A stretch of 64,000 bases of DNA from Streptomyces werraensis (GTDB lineage Bacteria > Actinomycetota > Actinomycetes > Streptomycetales > Streptomycetaceae). Below, piece after piece: positions 33,769 to 42,230 of this stretch. Numbering within the stretch: position 1 is the first letter of the stretch; every line of letters starts with the position of its first letter. The DNA lies in assembly GCA_014656175.1 (NCBI GenBank), contig BNBX01000002.1:372001-436000 (forward strand), written 5' to 3'. The notes below the pieces were generated by a model, which saw nothing but the letters and a program-made list of their open reading frames with translations, made no database searches and had not been told where the DNA came from. Both the position numbers and the translations under genes were made by a program.

Positions 33769-35031
33769 ATGGCACGGTCCTCCCTCCCCGGCCGCCTCCC
33801 GCGCGGCCCCTTCTCGCCCGGCTTCTGGCGCAGCCCGCTGCGCGGCACGTGGTTCACCTCGGTGCTCGGCGTGGTGCTGCTCGCCGGCATCACCGTCCTG
33901 TTCGTGACGGGCCTGGTGTCGTACGCGGCGTACAACCCGGATCTGTCGCCGGTGAACGACCGCACCCCCGGCAAGGGGATCCTCGGCTTCTACCTGTTCT
34001 CCTGGCCCACCGACCCGCCGTGGCTCTACCGGCTCACCCAGGGCGTCCACGTCACCCTCGGCCTGGGGCTCGTCCCGGTACTGCTGGCCAAGCTGTGGTC
34101 GGTCGTGCCGAAGCTGTTCACCCTGCCGCCGGCCCGCTCCGTCACCCACGCGCTGGAGCGGATCTCGCTGATCCTGCTGGTCGGCGGCGCGCTGTTCCAG
34201 TTCGTCACCGGCATCCTCAACATCCAGCTGGACTACGTCTTCCCGGGCTCGTTCTACCCGCTGCACTTCTACGGCGCGTGGGTCTTCTTCGGGGCGTTCC
34301 TCGCGCACGTGGTGCTCAAGGCGCCGGCCGCCTTCCGGACCCTGCGGCGCGTGCGGCGCGGGGAGGACGAGGAGCCGGACGAGGAACTGACCGCGACGCG
34401 GCCCGACCCGCCGACCGTGTCCCGGCGCGGCGCGCTCGGCCTGGTCGGCGGGGGCTCACTGCTGCTCGTCGCCACCTCCGCCGGGCGCAGCTTCGACGGA
34501 CCGCTGCGCCACACCGCCGTCCTCACCCCGCACGGCGGGTCCGAACCGGGCAGCGGGCCTGGCGCCTTCCAGGTCAACAAGACGGCGGAGTACGCCGGGA
34601 TCCGCTCCGACGACACCACTGAGGAGGCCTGGCGGCTGACCGTCACCGGCCGCACCGGCGCCGTACGGCTGAGCAGGTCCGACCTGCTCGCCATGGACCA
34701 GCACGACGCGGACCTGCCCATCGCCTGCGTCGAGGGCTGGTCCACCTCCGACCAGGCGTGGCGGGGCGTACGGCTGCGGGACCTCGCCGCGCTGGTGGGG
34801 TACGACGAACCGGCCGACGTGTTCGTGGAGTCGCTGCAACTGCGCGGCACCTGGCGGCACGCCGCCCTGAGCGCCGGTCAGGTCGCCGACGGGCGCTCCC
34901 TGCTGGCCCTGTCCGTCAACGGCGCGGACCTGACCCCGGACCACGGCCACCCGGCCCGCGTCATCGTCCCGGCCGCGCCCGGCGTGCTCAACACCAAGTG
35001 GGTCACGCGGCTGACCTTCGGCGAGCTGTGA
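33769..35031 (+). CDS. Membrane-anchored molybdopterin-dependent oxidoreductase (sulfite-oxidase fold)
   Basis: 420 residues from ATG 33769. The N-terminal 200 residues have about four or five transmembrane helices of cytochrome-b561-like layout, with His in the helices (TQGVHVTLGLGLVPVLLAKLWSVVPKLF and LHFYGAWVFFGAFLAHVVLKAP). After a RRGALGLVGGGSLLL segment, a molybdopterin domain of the SUOX/YedY fold follows. Its likely Moco ligand is the Cys in PIACVEGWSTSDQAWRGVRLRDLAALVG, and it ends PHPARVIVPAAPGVLNTKWV-like. It may shuttle electrons between quinone and an extracytoplasmic substrate. The next gene starts 11 bp downstream. Confidence 0.88.
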   Translation: MARSSLPGRLPRGPFSPGFWRSPLRGTWFTSVLGVVLLAGITVLFVTGLVSYAAYNPDLSPVNDRTPGKGILGFYLFSWPTDPPWLYRLTQGVHVTLGLGLVPVLLAKLWSVVPKLFTLPPARSVTHALERISLILLVGGALFQFVTGILNIQLDYVFPGSFYPLHFYGAWVFFGAFLAHVVLKAPAAFRTLRRVRRGEDEEPDEELTATRPDPPTVSRRGALGLVGGGSLLLVATSAGRSFDGPLRHTAVLTPHGGSEPGSGPGAFQVNKTAEYAGIRSDDTTEEAWRLTVTGRTGAVRLSRSDLLAMDQHDADLPIACVEGWSTSDQAWRGVRLRDLAALVGYDEPADVFVESLQLRGTWRHAALSAGQVADGRSLLALSVNGADLTPDHGHPARVIVPAAPGVLNTKWVTRLTFGEL

Positions 35032-35042
35032 GGAGAGGTCCC

Positions 35043-35495
35043 GTGGCCCAGCGCATGCCCCGGCCCGTGCCGGGCGACCCTTTCCGACTGCTGGTGCTGC
35101 TGTGCTCGTTGGCCCTGTGCGCGTACGCGGGCGTGCGGCTGCTCGACGGCGACCGGCTGATGATCACGGTGTGGTTCGTGGGCGCGGCGCTCGTCCACGA
35201 CCTGGTGCTGCTGCCGCTGTACGCGGCGGCCGACCGCGCCCTGGTCACCGCCACGGCCGGCCGCACGGCCTGGGTGAACCACGTCCGCGTCCCGGCCGCC
35301 CTCTCCGGGCTGCTGCTCCTGGTGTGGTTCCCGCTGATCTCCGGCCGGGTGTCGGAGCGGTACGCGGCCGTCACCGCCCTCTCCGCCGACGGCTTCGCGG
35401 CCCGCTGGCTCCTGATCACGGCGGCGCTGTTCGCAGGGTCGGCGGTGCTCTTCGCGGTGCGGGCGGGGAGGAGGCGGCCGGAGGCGGCGGAATGA
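35043..35495 (+). CDS. Small integral membrane protein partner of the Moco oxidoreductase
   Basis: 150 residues from GTG 35043, with GAGGAGAGG eight bases upstream. Four predicted transmembrane helices (FRLLVLLCSLALCAYAGVRLL; MITVWFVGAALVHDLVLLPLYAAAD; ALSGLLLLVWFPLI; WLLITAALFAGSAVLFAVRAG). I recognise no domain. The 11-bp spacing to the Moco gene points to a shared operon and possibly a subunit or assembly role (inference). Confidence 0.82.
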   Translation: MAQRMPRPVPGDPFRLLVLLCSLALCAYAGVRLLDGDRLMITVWFVGAALVHDLVLLPLYAAADRALVTATAGRTAWVNHVRVPAALSGLLLLVWFPLISGRVSERYAAVTALSADGFAARWLLITAALFAGSAVLFAVRAGRRRPEAAE

Positions 35496-35563
35496 GGGCG
35501 CGGAGGCGTCGGACGTGAGGGCGGGGGAGCCGCCCGCCGCGAAGGGGCCGGCGGACCCGCGTG

Positions 35564-35606
35564 CGCCGGAGGGCGGGAGCCGCAGCGAGCGGCCCGCCCT
35601 CCGGCG
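35564..35606. terminator. 14-bp bidirectional hairpin between convergent operons
   Basis: CGCCGGAGGGCGGG (35564-35577) pairs with CCCGCCCTCCGGCG (35593-35606). The 15-nt loop can itself fold (CCGC/GCGG). It lies between the Moco-partner gene (stop 35495) and the methyltransferase gene (stop 35612). Confidence 0.85.
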
Positions 35607-35611
35607 TGCCG

Positions 35612-36343
35612 TCAGCCGGCGTTTCCCGTCGCGGGCGCCCGGAGGGCGACGAAGGCGCGGCCGTCCGTGGACCACCGGTCCGCCACGCGCCAGCCGCACG
35701 CCCGCGCGCAGCGCAGCAGCGCCGGGGTGCCGAGGCGGGCCCAGGGGAAGGGGGCGCCCGGGCTGTCGTGGGGGCCGGTGACCCGCACGGTGACGCGTTC
35801 GTCGACGTCCGGGCACGGGACCGTCTCGGCGAGCAGCAGCCCGCCCGTCCTCAGGACGCGCGCCATCCGGTGCAGCAGCGCGTGCGGGTCGCCGCCGATG
35901 CCGATGTTTCCGTCCATCAGCAGCGCCGTGTCCCAGCGCCCGGTGCCGGGCAGCGGATCGAACACCGAGGCCCGCAGCGCCCGTCCGCCGCGCCGGACGG
36001 TCTGCGCCACCGCGGCCTCGCTGACGTCGATGCCGAGCGCCCGGCGCCCCTGCCCGCCGAGCGCGGCCACCAGCCGGCCGGGTCCGCAGCCCACGTCCAG
36101 CACCGCGCCCTCGCAGCGCCCCAGCACCTCGAGGTCGGCCGGGTCCGGCTCCGCGCACCAGCGTTCCACGTCCAGCGGCAGCAGCCAGCCGTCGGCGCGG
36201 CGCAGGAACAGCGGGCCCCGGCCGGTGCGCAGGGCGTCGGTGTACGGGTCGGCCGACCAGGCGGGGCCGGCGGCCGGGAGCGGCCGGGCGGGGGTGCGCT
36301 GGGGGCCGAGCGGGGGCGTGGCCGTCGTGCGTGCCCCGCTCAC
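35612..36343 (-). CDS. Class I SAM-dependent methyltransferase
   Basis: 243 residues from GTG 36343, whose GTGA overlaps the stop of the upstream TIGR04282 gene. Motif I is AVLDVGCGPGRLVAAL, followed by ALGIDVSEAAV; motif IV resembles WDTALLMDGNIGIGGDPHALL, then LRTGGLLLAETVP. The N-terminal 60 residues are Pro-rich with a possible substrate-recognition segment (LFLRRADGWLLPLDVERWCAEPDPAD). The substrate is unknown. Cotranscription with two transferases suggests it modifies a sugar- or nucleotide-linked intermediate (inference). Confidence 0.9.
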   Translation of the reverse strand: MSGARTTATPPLGPQRTPARPLPAAGPAWSADPYTDALRTGRGPLFLRRADGWLLPLDVERWCAEPDPADLEVLGRCEGAVLDVGCGPGRLVAALGGQGRRALGIDVSEAAVAQTVRRGGRALRASVFDPLPGTGRWDTALLMDGNIGIGGDPHALLHRMARVLRTGGLLLAETVPCPDVDERVTVRVTGPHDSPGAPFPWARLGTPALLRCARACGWRVADRWSTDGRAFVALRAPATGNAG

Positions 36344-36960
36344 CGGCGGGCCGCCGTCAGGCGGGCCAGCCGTGCGGCGAACCGTCCGTCAGGCGCCGCG
36401 TCCGCGACGGCCGCGGCGTCCCGGGCCGTGTCGACGTCCCGCAGCAGCGGCAGGTCCCGTACCCGCAGGCCGTCCAGCCGCCGCCGTTGCGCGGCTCCCG
36501 TGCGGGGCGTCGACATGGGCACCCCGCGCAGCAGGTGCGGGTCGGGGTCGGCCAGGCCCAGCGCCCAGAAGCCGCCGTCCACGGCCGGGCCGAACCAGGC
36601 GTCGCAGTCCGCGAAGTCCACCGTCAGCAGTTCCGGCGTGACCTGCGGGGTGTCCATGCCGATGAGCAGGGCGGGCCCGTCGCAGCCGGCGAACGCGCCG
36701 GCCAGCCGCTCGTCGAGACCGCCCGCACACTGCGGCACGACCTCCACGCCGGCCGGCAGCCACGGCCCGGGCGCCCCGTCCAGCACCAGCACCCGGCGCC
36801 GCGCGGGCGTGCGCGCCACCGCGTCGAGGGTGTCGGCGAGCGCGGCCTCGGCGAGCGCCGCGGCCTCGTCCGGCGTGAACGGCGGGGTCAGCCTGGTCTT
36901 CACCCGTCCCGGCCGCGGCTCCTTCGCGATGACCAGCAGCGTCACCTCCGGCGCGGTCAC
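36340..36960 (-). CDS. TIGR04282 (DUF2064) family glycosyltransferase-like protein
   Basis: 206 residues from GTG 36960, overlapping the upstream GT2 stop by 4 bp. The family start VTLLVIAKEPRPGRVKTRLTPPFTPDEAAALAEAALADTLDAV is unmistakable. The later motifs PALLIGMDTPQVTPELL and AWFGPAVDGGFWALGLADPDPHLLRGVPMST are those of DUF2064 nucleotidyl/glycosyltransferases named after arsenosugar biosynthesis. The true donor here is unknown, and no arsenic genes are nearby. It is the middle gene of a three-gene coupled operon. Confidence 0.9.
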   Translation of the reverse strand: MTAPEVTLLVIAKEPRPGRVKTRLTPPFTPDEAAALAEAALADTLDAVARTPARRRVLVLDGAPGPWLPAGVEVVPQCAGGLDERLAGAFAGCDGPALLIGMDTPQVTPELLTVDFADCDAWFGPAVDGGFWALGLADPDPHLLRGVPMSTPRTGAAQRRRLDGLRVRDLPLLRDVDTARDAAAVADAAPDGRFAARLARLTAARR

Positions 36961-37682
36961 GGAGTCACCTCCTCGCGTGTGGGCGGCCCCTGGAGCACCC
37001 GGCTCATGTCCCGGACGGCCTGGTAGGTGCCGCGCCAGGTGCCGGTCACCTTGGAGGCGCCGGTGCGCGGGGTGTACGGCACGTCGTGCTCGGTGATCCG
37101 CCAGCCGGCGTCGGCGGCGCGCACCACCATCTCCAGCGGGTAACCGCTGCGCCGGTCGGTCAGGTCCAGCGCGAGCAGCTCCTCGCGCCGGCCGGCCCGC
37201 AGCGGGCCCAGGTCGCGCAGCCGCAGTCCGGTTCGGCGGCGCAGCAGCAGGGAGAGGGCCGCGTTGCCCGCGCGGGCGTGCGGCGGCCAGGCGCCCCGCC
37301 CCTTCGGGCGGCGCCGGCCCAGCACCAGGTCGGCGGCGCCCGAGCGGACCTCGTCGACGAACGGCACCAGATCCGACGGGTCCAGCGAGGCGTCGCAGTC
37401 GCAGAAGCAGACGATCTCGGCCGTGGCGGCGGTCAGTCCGGCGTGGCAGGCGGCGCCGAATCCGCGCCGTGCCTCGCGCACGACCGTGGCGCCGAGCTCG
37501 CGGGCGACGCGGCCGGAGCCGTCCGTGGAGCCGTTGTCCACGACGAGCGCCCGCCAGCCGGGCGGGATCCGCCGCAGCACCCACGGCAGCGCCGCGGCCT
37601 CGTCGAGACACGGCAGGACGACGTCCACGGACGGGGCCGGGCCGCCCGACGGTGGTTCCGGGGAGGAGGGGGAGGTGGTCAC
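36957..37682 (-). CDS. Family 2 glycosyltransferase
   Basis: 241 residues from GTG 37682, with AGGGTGAG upstream (an in-frame GTG at 37691 is possible). GT2 motifs: VDVVLPCLDEAAALPWVLRRIPPGWRALVVDNGSTDGSG, IVCFCDCDASLDPSDLVPFV (acidic metal site), then GYPLEMVVRAADAGWRITEHDVPYTPRTGASKVTGTWRGT, as in polyprenyl-phosphate-using transferases. It lacks transmembrane helices. It is the first gene of the GT2 - TIGR04282 - methyltransferase operon, each pair overlapping by 4 bp, which implies fixed stoichiometry and a joint pathway. Confidence 0.92.
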   Translation of the reverse strand: MTTSPSSPEPPSGGPAPSVDVVLPCLDEAAALPWVLRRIPPGWRALVVDNGSTDGSGRVARELGATVVREARRGFGAACHAGLTAATAEIVCFCDCDASLDPSDLVPFVDEVRSGAADLVLGRRRPKGRGAWPPHARAGNAALSLLLRRRTGLRLRDLGPLRAGRREELLALDLTDRRSGYPLEMVVRAADAGWRITEHDVPYTPRTGASKVTGTWRGTYQAVRDMSRVLQGPPTREEVTP

Positions 37683-37796
37683 GGCTCTCACCCTACGAAC
37701 GCGAAACGGGCATACCGGGCATCGGCTCCTTACGAAACACGGACGTCGGCGCCCGCCCCGGACGGTTCGCGCGCGCGGGATGCGAGGCTGGACGGC

Positions 37797-38534
37797 ATGG
37801 AACAGCCACCCACCGGCGGGGCAGGAGCCCGGGTCCTCGTCGTCGACGACGACCCCACCGTCGCCGAGATCGTCACGGGCTACCTCGACCGCGCCGGGTA
37901 CGTCGTCGACCGGGCCGGCGACGGCCCCGACGCCCTCGCCCGCGCCGCCGCCCACCGGCCCGACCTGGTCGTCCTGGACCTCATGCTGCCCGGCATGGAC
38001 GGCCTCGAGGTCTGCCGCAGGATGCGCGGGCAGGGGCCGGTGCCGGTCATCATGCTCACCGCGCGCGGCGACGAGGACGACCGGATCCTGGGCCTGGAGG
38101 TCGGGGCCGACGACTACGTCACCAAGCCGTTCAGCCCGCGTGAACTGGTGCTGCGGGTGGGGTCCGTGCTGCGGCGCGTGCGGCCGGTGGCGGACCCGCC
38201 CGCCGACGGCTCCGGCTCCGGCGTGCTGCGGGCGGCCGGGCTCACCGTTGATCCCGAGGCCCGGAGGGTTCTCAAAGAAGGGGCCGAACTTGCGTTGACC
38301 GTGCGGGAGTTCGACCTGCTCGCGTTCTTCCTCGCCCACCCTGGGCGGGCGTTCGCGCGGGAGGAGTTGATGCGGGACGTGTGGGGCTGGGACTTCGGTG
38401 ACCTTTCCACCGTGACGGTCCATGTGCGGCGGCTGCGCGGCAAGGTCGAGGACGACCCGGCGCGGCCCCGGCTCATCCGCACCGTGTGGGGCGTCGGCTA
38501 CCGCTTCGACCCCGCGACGACCGAGGAGGGGTGA
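37797..38534 (+). CDS. OmpR/PhoB-family response regulator
   Basis: 245 residues from ATG 37797. Receiver domain: [14 protein letters not shown], phospho-acceptor Asp in [17 protein letters not shown], Thr in MLTARG and Lys in [10 protein letters not shown]. The C-terminal winged helix contains [55 protein letters not shown] and [10 protein letters not shown]. It is partnered with the overlapping histidine kinase gene. The targets are unknown; divergent transcription from the GT2 operon (114 bp) suggests that operon as a candidate (inference). Confidence 0.95.
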   Translation: MEQPPTGGAGARVLVVDDDPTVAEIVTGYLDRAGYVVDRAGDGPDALARAAAHRPDLVVLDLMLPGMDGLEVCRRMRGQGPVPVIMLTARGDEDDRILGLEVGADDYVTKPFSPRELVLRVGSVLRRVRPVADPPADGSGSGVLRAAGLTVDPEARRVLKEGAELALTVREFDLLAFFLAHPGRAFAREELMRDVWGWDFGDLSTVTVHVRRLRGKVEDDPARPRLIRTVWGVGYRFDPATTEEG

Positions 38535-39649
38535 GGCAGGTGCGCGACGCTTCGCTCATCGCCCTCTTCGCGTTCCTCGGCGCCACCACGGCCGGGGTGC
38601 TCGGCGCGGGCGTTCTGCTGCTCATCCGCCGGCGGTCGCTGACCGCGCACCTCGCGGTCGTCGCCGCCGTCGCGGTCGCGGCCATGCTGGCGGGGACGCT
38701 GGCCGTGGCCCGCGCGATGTTCCTGTCGGCGCACGATCTGAGTGTGGTGACGACCGTCGTGGCCATGGCCGCGGTCGTCTCGCTCGTCACCGCGTTGCTG
38801 CTGGGGCGGTGGGTCGTCGCACGGAGCCGTGAACTCGCCATGGCGGCCCGGTCGTTCGGGGACGGTGGGGACTTCGCCGCGCCGGACGGGCCGGCCGCGG
38901 CCGAGTTCGCCGCGCTGAGCCGGGAACTGGAGGCCACCAGCGTGAAGCTCGCGGAGTCCCGGGACCGGGAACGGGCCCTGGAGTCCTCGCGGCGTGAGCT
39001 CGTCGCCTGGATCTCGCACGACCTGCGGACCCCGCTCGCCGGGCTGCGCGCCATGGCCGAGGCGCTGGAGGACGGGGTGGCCGCCGATCCCGACCGCTAC
39101 CTCAGGCAGATCCGTACGGAGGTGGAGCGGCTCAACGAGATGGTCGGCGACCTCTTCGAACTGTCCCGGATCCACGCGGGGGCGCTGTCGCTGTCTCCCG
39201 CCCGGATGAGTGTGTACGACCTTGTCGGTGACGCCCTCGCGGGGGCGGATCCGCTTGCTCGTGAGCACGGGGTGCGGCTCGTCGGGGACGGGGTGGAGCC
39301 GGTGCCGGTGGAGGTGGACGGACGGGAGATGAGCCGGGTGCTGGGGAATCTCCTGGTGAACGCGATTCGGCGGACGCCGGCGGACGGCACGGTCGCGGTG
39401 TCCGCGCGGCGGTCGGGGGAGGGGGTGGTGCTGTCGGTCACGGACGGGTGCGGGGGGATTCCCGAGGAGGATCTGCCGCGGGTGTTCGACACGGGGTGGC
39501 GGGGGAGCCATGCGAGGACGCCTCCGGCGGGGGCGGGGCTGGGGCTCGCCATTGTGCGGGGGATCGTGGAGGCGCACCGGGGGAGGGCGGCCGTGCGGAA
39601 TGTCGAAGGTGGGTGTCGGTTCGAGGTGACGTTGCCCGCGGCGGGGTGA
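38531..39649 (+). CDS. Sensor histidine kinase
   Basis: 372 residues from GTG 38531, overlapping the regulator stop by GTGA. Two N-terminal transmembrane helices ([49 protein letters not shown]) and a third near 70-90 precede a HAMP-like segment. The phospho-acceptor box is [24 protein letters not shown]. The ATPase N and G boxes are [14 protein letters not shown] and [18 protein letters not shown]. There is almost no extracytoplasmic loop, so it probably senses membrane or intracellular signals. The last 300 bp are unusually rich in GGG codons. Confidence 0.94.
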   Translation: MRQVRDASLIALFAFLGATTAGVLGAGVLLLIRRRSLTAHLAVVAAVAVAAMLAGTLAVARAMFLSAHDLSVVTTVVAMAAVVSLVTALLLGRWVVARSRELAMAARSFGDGGDFAAPDGPAAAEFAALSRELEATSVKLAESRDRERALESSRRELVAWISHDLRTPLAGLRAMAEALEDGVAADPDRYLRQIRTEVERLNEMVGDLFELSRIHAGALSLSPARMSVYDLVGDALAGADPLAREHGVRLVGDGVEPVPVEVDGREMSRVLGNLLVNAIRRTPADGTVAVSARRSGEGVVLSVTDGCGGIPEEDLPRVFDTGWRGSHARTPPAGAGLGLAIVRGIVEAHRGRAAVRNVEGGCRFEVTLPAAG

Positions 39650-39672
39650 GGGTTCTTCACCGCGGGCCGGTG

Positions 39673-39704
39673 AGGGCTGGTCGCGCAGTTCCCCGCCCCT
39701 TGAG
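39673..39704. repeat. Copy of a common Streptomyces intergenic sequence (CGCGCAGTTCCCCGC... type)
   Basis: TCGCGCAGTTCCCCGCCCCT (39681-39700), preceded by GGGCTGG, closely matches a short sequence that I know to be scattered through Streptomyces intergenic regions, often as CGCGCAGTTCCCCGCGCCCC. It lies in the 84-bp convergent gap between the sensor kinase and epimerase genes. Its function is unknown and it may act at RNA 3' ends. The call rests on memory of the family, not on a second copy in this window. Confidence 0.45.
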
Positions 39705-39733
39705 GCGTGCTCGTCCCGCAGCTCCGAAAGAAC

Positions 39734-40723
39734 CTACGGGGCGCTGGCGAACTCTCTCATTCCCTCCTCGAAGGTGACCTCCGGCTTCCAGCCCAGGTCC
39801 GTTCGCAGGCGGGTGGAGTCCGCTGTGATGTGGCGGACGTCGCCCAGGCGGTAGTCGCCGGTGACGACCGGGGACGGACCGCCGTGCGCCTCGGCCAGGG
39901 CGTGGGCCATCTCGCCGACCGTGTGCGGGGTGCCGCTGCCCGTGTTGTACGGGGTGAGGGCGCCGGCGGGCGGATCCGCTTCCAGGGCTGCCACGTTGGC
40001 CGACGCCACGTCCCGGACGTGGACGAAGTCCCGTCGCTGGCCGCCGTCCTCGAAGACGCGTGGGGCCTCGCCGCGGGCCAGGGCGGAGCGGAAGAAGGAC
40101 GCGACCCCGGCGTACGGGGTGTCCCGGGGCATGCCCGGGCCGTACACGTTGTGGTACCGCAGTGACACCGCCGAGCCGCCCGTGGCGCGCGCCCACGCCG
40201 CGGCCAGGTGTTCCTGCGTCAGCTTGGTCGCGGCGTACACGTTGCGCGGGTCGGCGGGGGCATCCTCGGTGACCAGTCCTGGGGCGAGGGCGGCCCCGCA
40301 CACCGGGCACGGGGGTTCGAAGCGTCCGGCCGCGAGGTCCTTCCCGGCGCGCGGGCCCGGGCGTACGACGCCGTGCTCGGCACACTCGTAGCGGCCCTCG
40401 CCGTACACCACCATCGAGCCGGCCAGCACCAGCCGCCGTACGCCCGCGTCGGCCGTCGCGGCCAGCAGGACGGCCGTGCCGAGGTCGTTGCGGGAGACGT
40501 ACTCGGGCGCGTCGGCGAAGCCGGTGCCGAGGCCGACCATGGCCGCCTGGTGGCAGACCGCGTCCATGCCGACGAGGGCCGCCCGCACCGCGTCCGGCGC
40601 GCGGACGTCCGCCGCCGGGTCGGCGCGGACGTCGAAGACGACGGGTTCGTGACCGCGTGTCCGCAACGCCGTGACGACATGGGATCCGATGAAACCGGCA
40701 CCGCCGGTGACCAGCACACGCAT
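39734..40723 (-). CDS. NAD-dependent nucleotide-sugar epimerase/dehydratase with a Cys-rich insert
   Basis: 329 residues from ATG 40723. Extended short-chain dehydrogenase fold: MRVLVTGGAGFIGSHVVTALR, catalytic Y-x3-K in NVYAATKLTQEH, and SLRYHNVYGPGMPRDTPYAG. Residues about 118-155 hold an insert with Cys in YECAEHG and a C-P-V-C-G pair, which could bind zinc; ordinary UDP-glucose epimerases lack it. The likely reaction is C4 epimerisation or dehydration of an NDP-sugar. It is the only gene on this strand between two two-component systems, and its substrate is unknown. Confidence 0.92.
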   Translation of the reverse strand: MRVLVTGGAGFIGSHVVTALRTRGHEPVVFDVRADPAADVRAPDAVRAALVGMDAVCHQAAMVGLGTGFADAPEYVSRNDLGTAVLLAATADAGVRRLVLAGSMVVYGEGRYECAEHGVVRPGPRAGKDLAAGRFEPPCPVCGAALAPGLVTEDAPADPRNVYAATKLTQEHLAAAWARATGGSAVSLRYHNVYGPGMPRDTPYAGVASFFRSALARGEAPRVFEDGGQRRDFVHVRDVASANVAALEADPPAGALTPYNTGSGTPHTVGEMAHALAEAHGGPSPVVTGDYRLGDVRHITADSTRLRTDLGWKPEVTFEEGMREFASAP

Positions 40724-40775
40724 GACGTCACGCTAAGCCCGCGGCCGCTTCGGACGCGGCTGCGCGCACGGCACG

Positions 40776-42230
40776 TCACCGGTCCGTAAGACCCCGGCAC
40801 GGCAAGCGCATCGTGAAAACCGTCGCCCCCGGCCGGCTCGTCAGGCCGATGTCGCCGCCGTGGGCGCGGACCAGGGAGCGGGCGACCGCCAGGCCGAGTC
40901 CGCTGCCGCCGCGGTCGCGGGTGCGGGCCTTGTCGACGCGGTAGAAGCGGTCGAAGACCCGGTCCCGGTGGTCCGCCGGGACACCCGGACCCGCGTCGGC
41001 GACCCGCACCAGGACCGCGCCGGCGGTGGCGTCGAGCTCGACGGTCACCGGGGTGCCGGGCGGGGTGTGCACGGCCGCGTTGGCGAGCAGGTTGTCCAGC
41101 ACCTGCCGTATCCGCTGCGGGTCGAGGCGCAGGACCAGCGGCCCGGCGACGCGGGTGGTCACCGTGAGCGGATGCGTGGGGCGGCCCGCGCGGAACGCGT
41201 CCGCCGCCTGCTGCACCAGCTCCGTGAGGTCGGTGTCCGCCGTCCGCAGCGGTGCCTCCACCTCCGCCGCGTCCAGCCGGGCGAGCAGCAGCAGGTCGTC
41301 CAGCAGGACGCCCATCCGTGCCGCCTCGGCCCGCAGCCGCGCCAGATGCCTCTCCCGCTCGGCCGGTTCGTTCGCGGCGGCGTACTGGAAGAGGTCCGCG
41401 TAGCCGCGCACCGACATCAACGGGGTGCGCAGTTCGTGCGAGGCGTCCGCGACGAAGCGGCGCAGCCGCAGCTCCGCCTCCGCGCGGACCGCGAGGGAGT
41501 CGTCGATGTGCTCCAGCATCGTGTTGAACGCGGTGCGCAGCTCGGCCACTTCGCGTCCCCCGTCGCGTCCGTCCGCGCGCAGCGGCAGCCGGGCCGCCGC
41601 CTCGGTCAGGTCGTGCGAGGTGATGCCGTGCGCGGTGTGCGCCATGTCGCTCAGCGGCTTCAGCCCGCGCCGCAGCATCCGCCGCCCGAACACCACCAGA
41701 GCCGTCAGCGCCAGGGCGAACACCACCACCTGCACGGTGACCAGCCGTTCGACGGTCTTCTCCACGTCCTCCACCGGGGCCGCGCTGACCAGCACCACCC
41801 CCGGCTCCACCTCGCAGCCGCGCAGCCGGTAGGTGCCCTCCCCGTCGATCCGCGCGGTGCGCATCAGCTCGGTGTCGGAGTGCGCCATCGCCCGCGCGAG
41901 GTCGGCCAGCGGACGGGTGTCGGCGGGCACGTCGGCGGGCCTGCGCAGACTGACCGCGTCCCCGGTGACGTCGTACACCGCCGTGTACCAGCCGTAGTAC
42001 GGCTTGCGCCGCACCGTGCCGTGTGCCGCCGCGTCCTTGGCCTGCACGGTCTGGATCAGCTTCAGCTGGTCGCCGAGCTGCTGTTCGAGATAGTCCCGCA
42101 TGTACGCGGTGAGCGCGGTGCCGACGACCGCGAACACCGCCAGCGACAGCACCCCGAGGCCCAGCGCCAGGCGGGTGCCGAGCCGCATCCGCCGGTAGGT
42201 GTCCCGCAGCCGCCGCGCGGCGGCCCTCAC
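40776..42230 (-). CDS. Sensor histidine kinase
   Basis: 484 residues from GTG 42230, overlapping the regulator stop by GTGA. A first transmembrane helix (LALGLGVLSLAVFAVVGTALTAY) and a second (VVVFALALTALVVFGRRML) bracket an extracytoplasmic sensor domain of about 130 residues. HAMP follows, then the phospho-acceptor box FVADASHELRTPLMSVRGYADLFQYA and ATPase boxes NLLANAAVHTPPGTP, DAGPGVP and RDRGGSGLGLAVARSLV. It forms a pair with the upstream response regulator. The signal is unknown. Confidence 0.94.
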   Translation of the reverse strand: MRAAARRLRDTYRRMRLGTRLALGLGVLSLAVFAVVGTALTAYMRDYLEQQLGDQLKLIQTVQAKDAAAHGTVRRKPYYGWYTAVYDVTGDAVSLRRPADVPADTRPLADLARAMAHSDTELMRTARIDGEGTYRLRGCEVEPGVVLVSAAPVEDVEKTVERLVTVQVVVFALALTALVVFGRRMLRRGLKPLSDMAHTAHGITSHDLTEAAARLPLRADGRDGGREVAELRTAFNTMLEHIDDSLAVRAEAELRLRRFVADASHELRTPLMSVRGYADLFQYAAANEPAERERHLARLRAEAARMGVLLDDLLLLARLDAAEVEAPLRTADTDLTELVQQAADAFRAGRPTHPLTVTTRVAGPLVLRLDPQRIRQVLDNLLANAAVHTPPGTPVTVELDATAGAVLVRVADAGPGVPADHRDRVFDRFYRVDKARTRDRGGSGLGLAVARSLVRAHGGDIGLTSRPGATVFTMRLPCRGLTDR

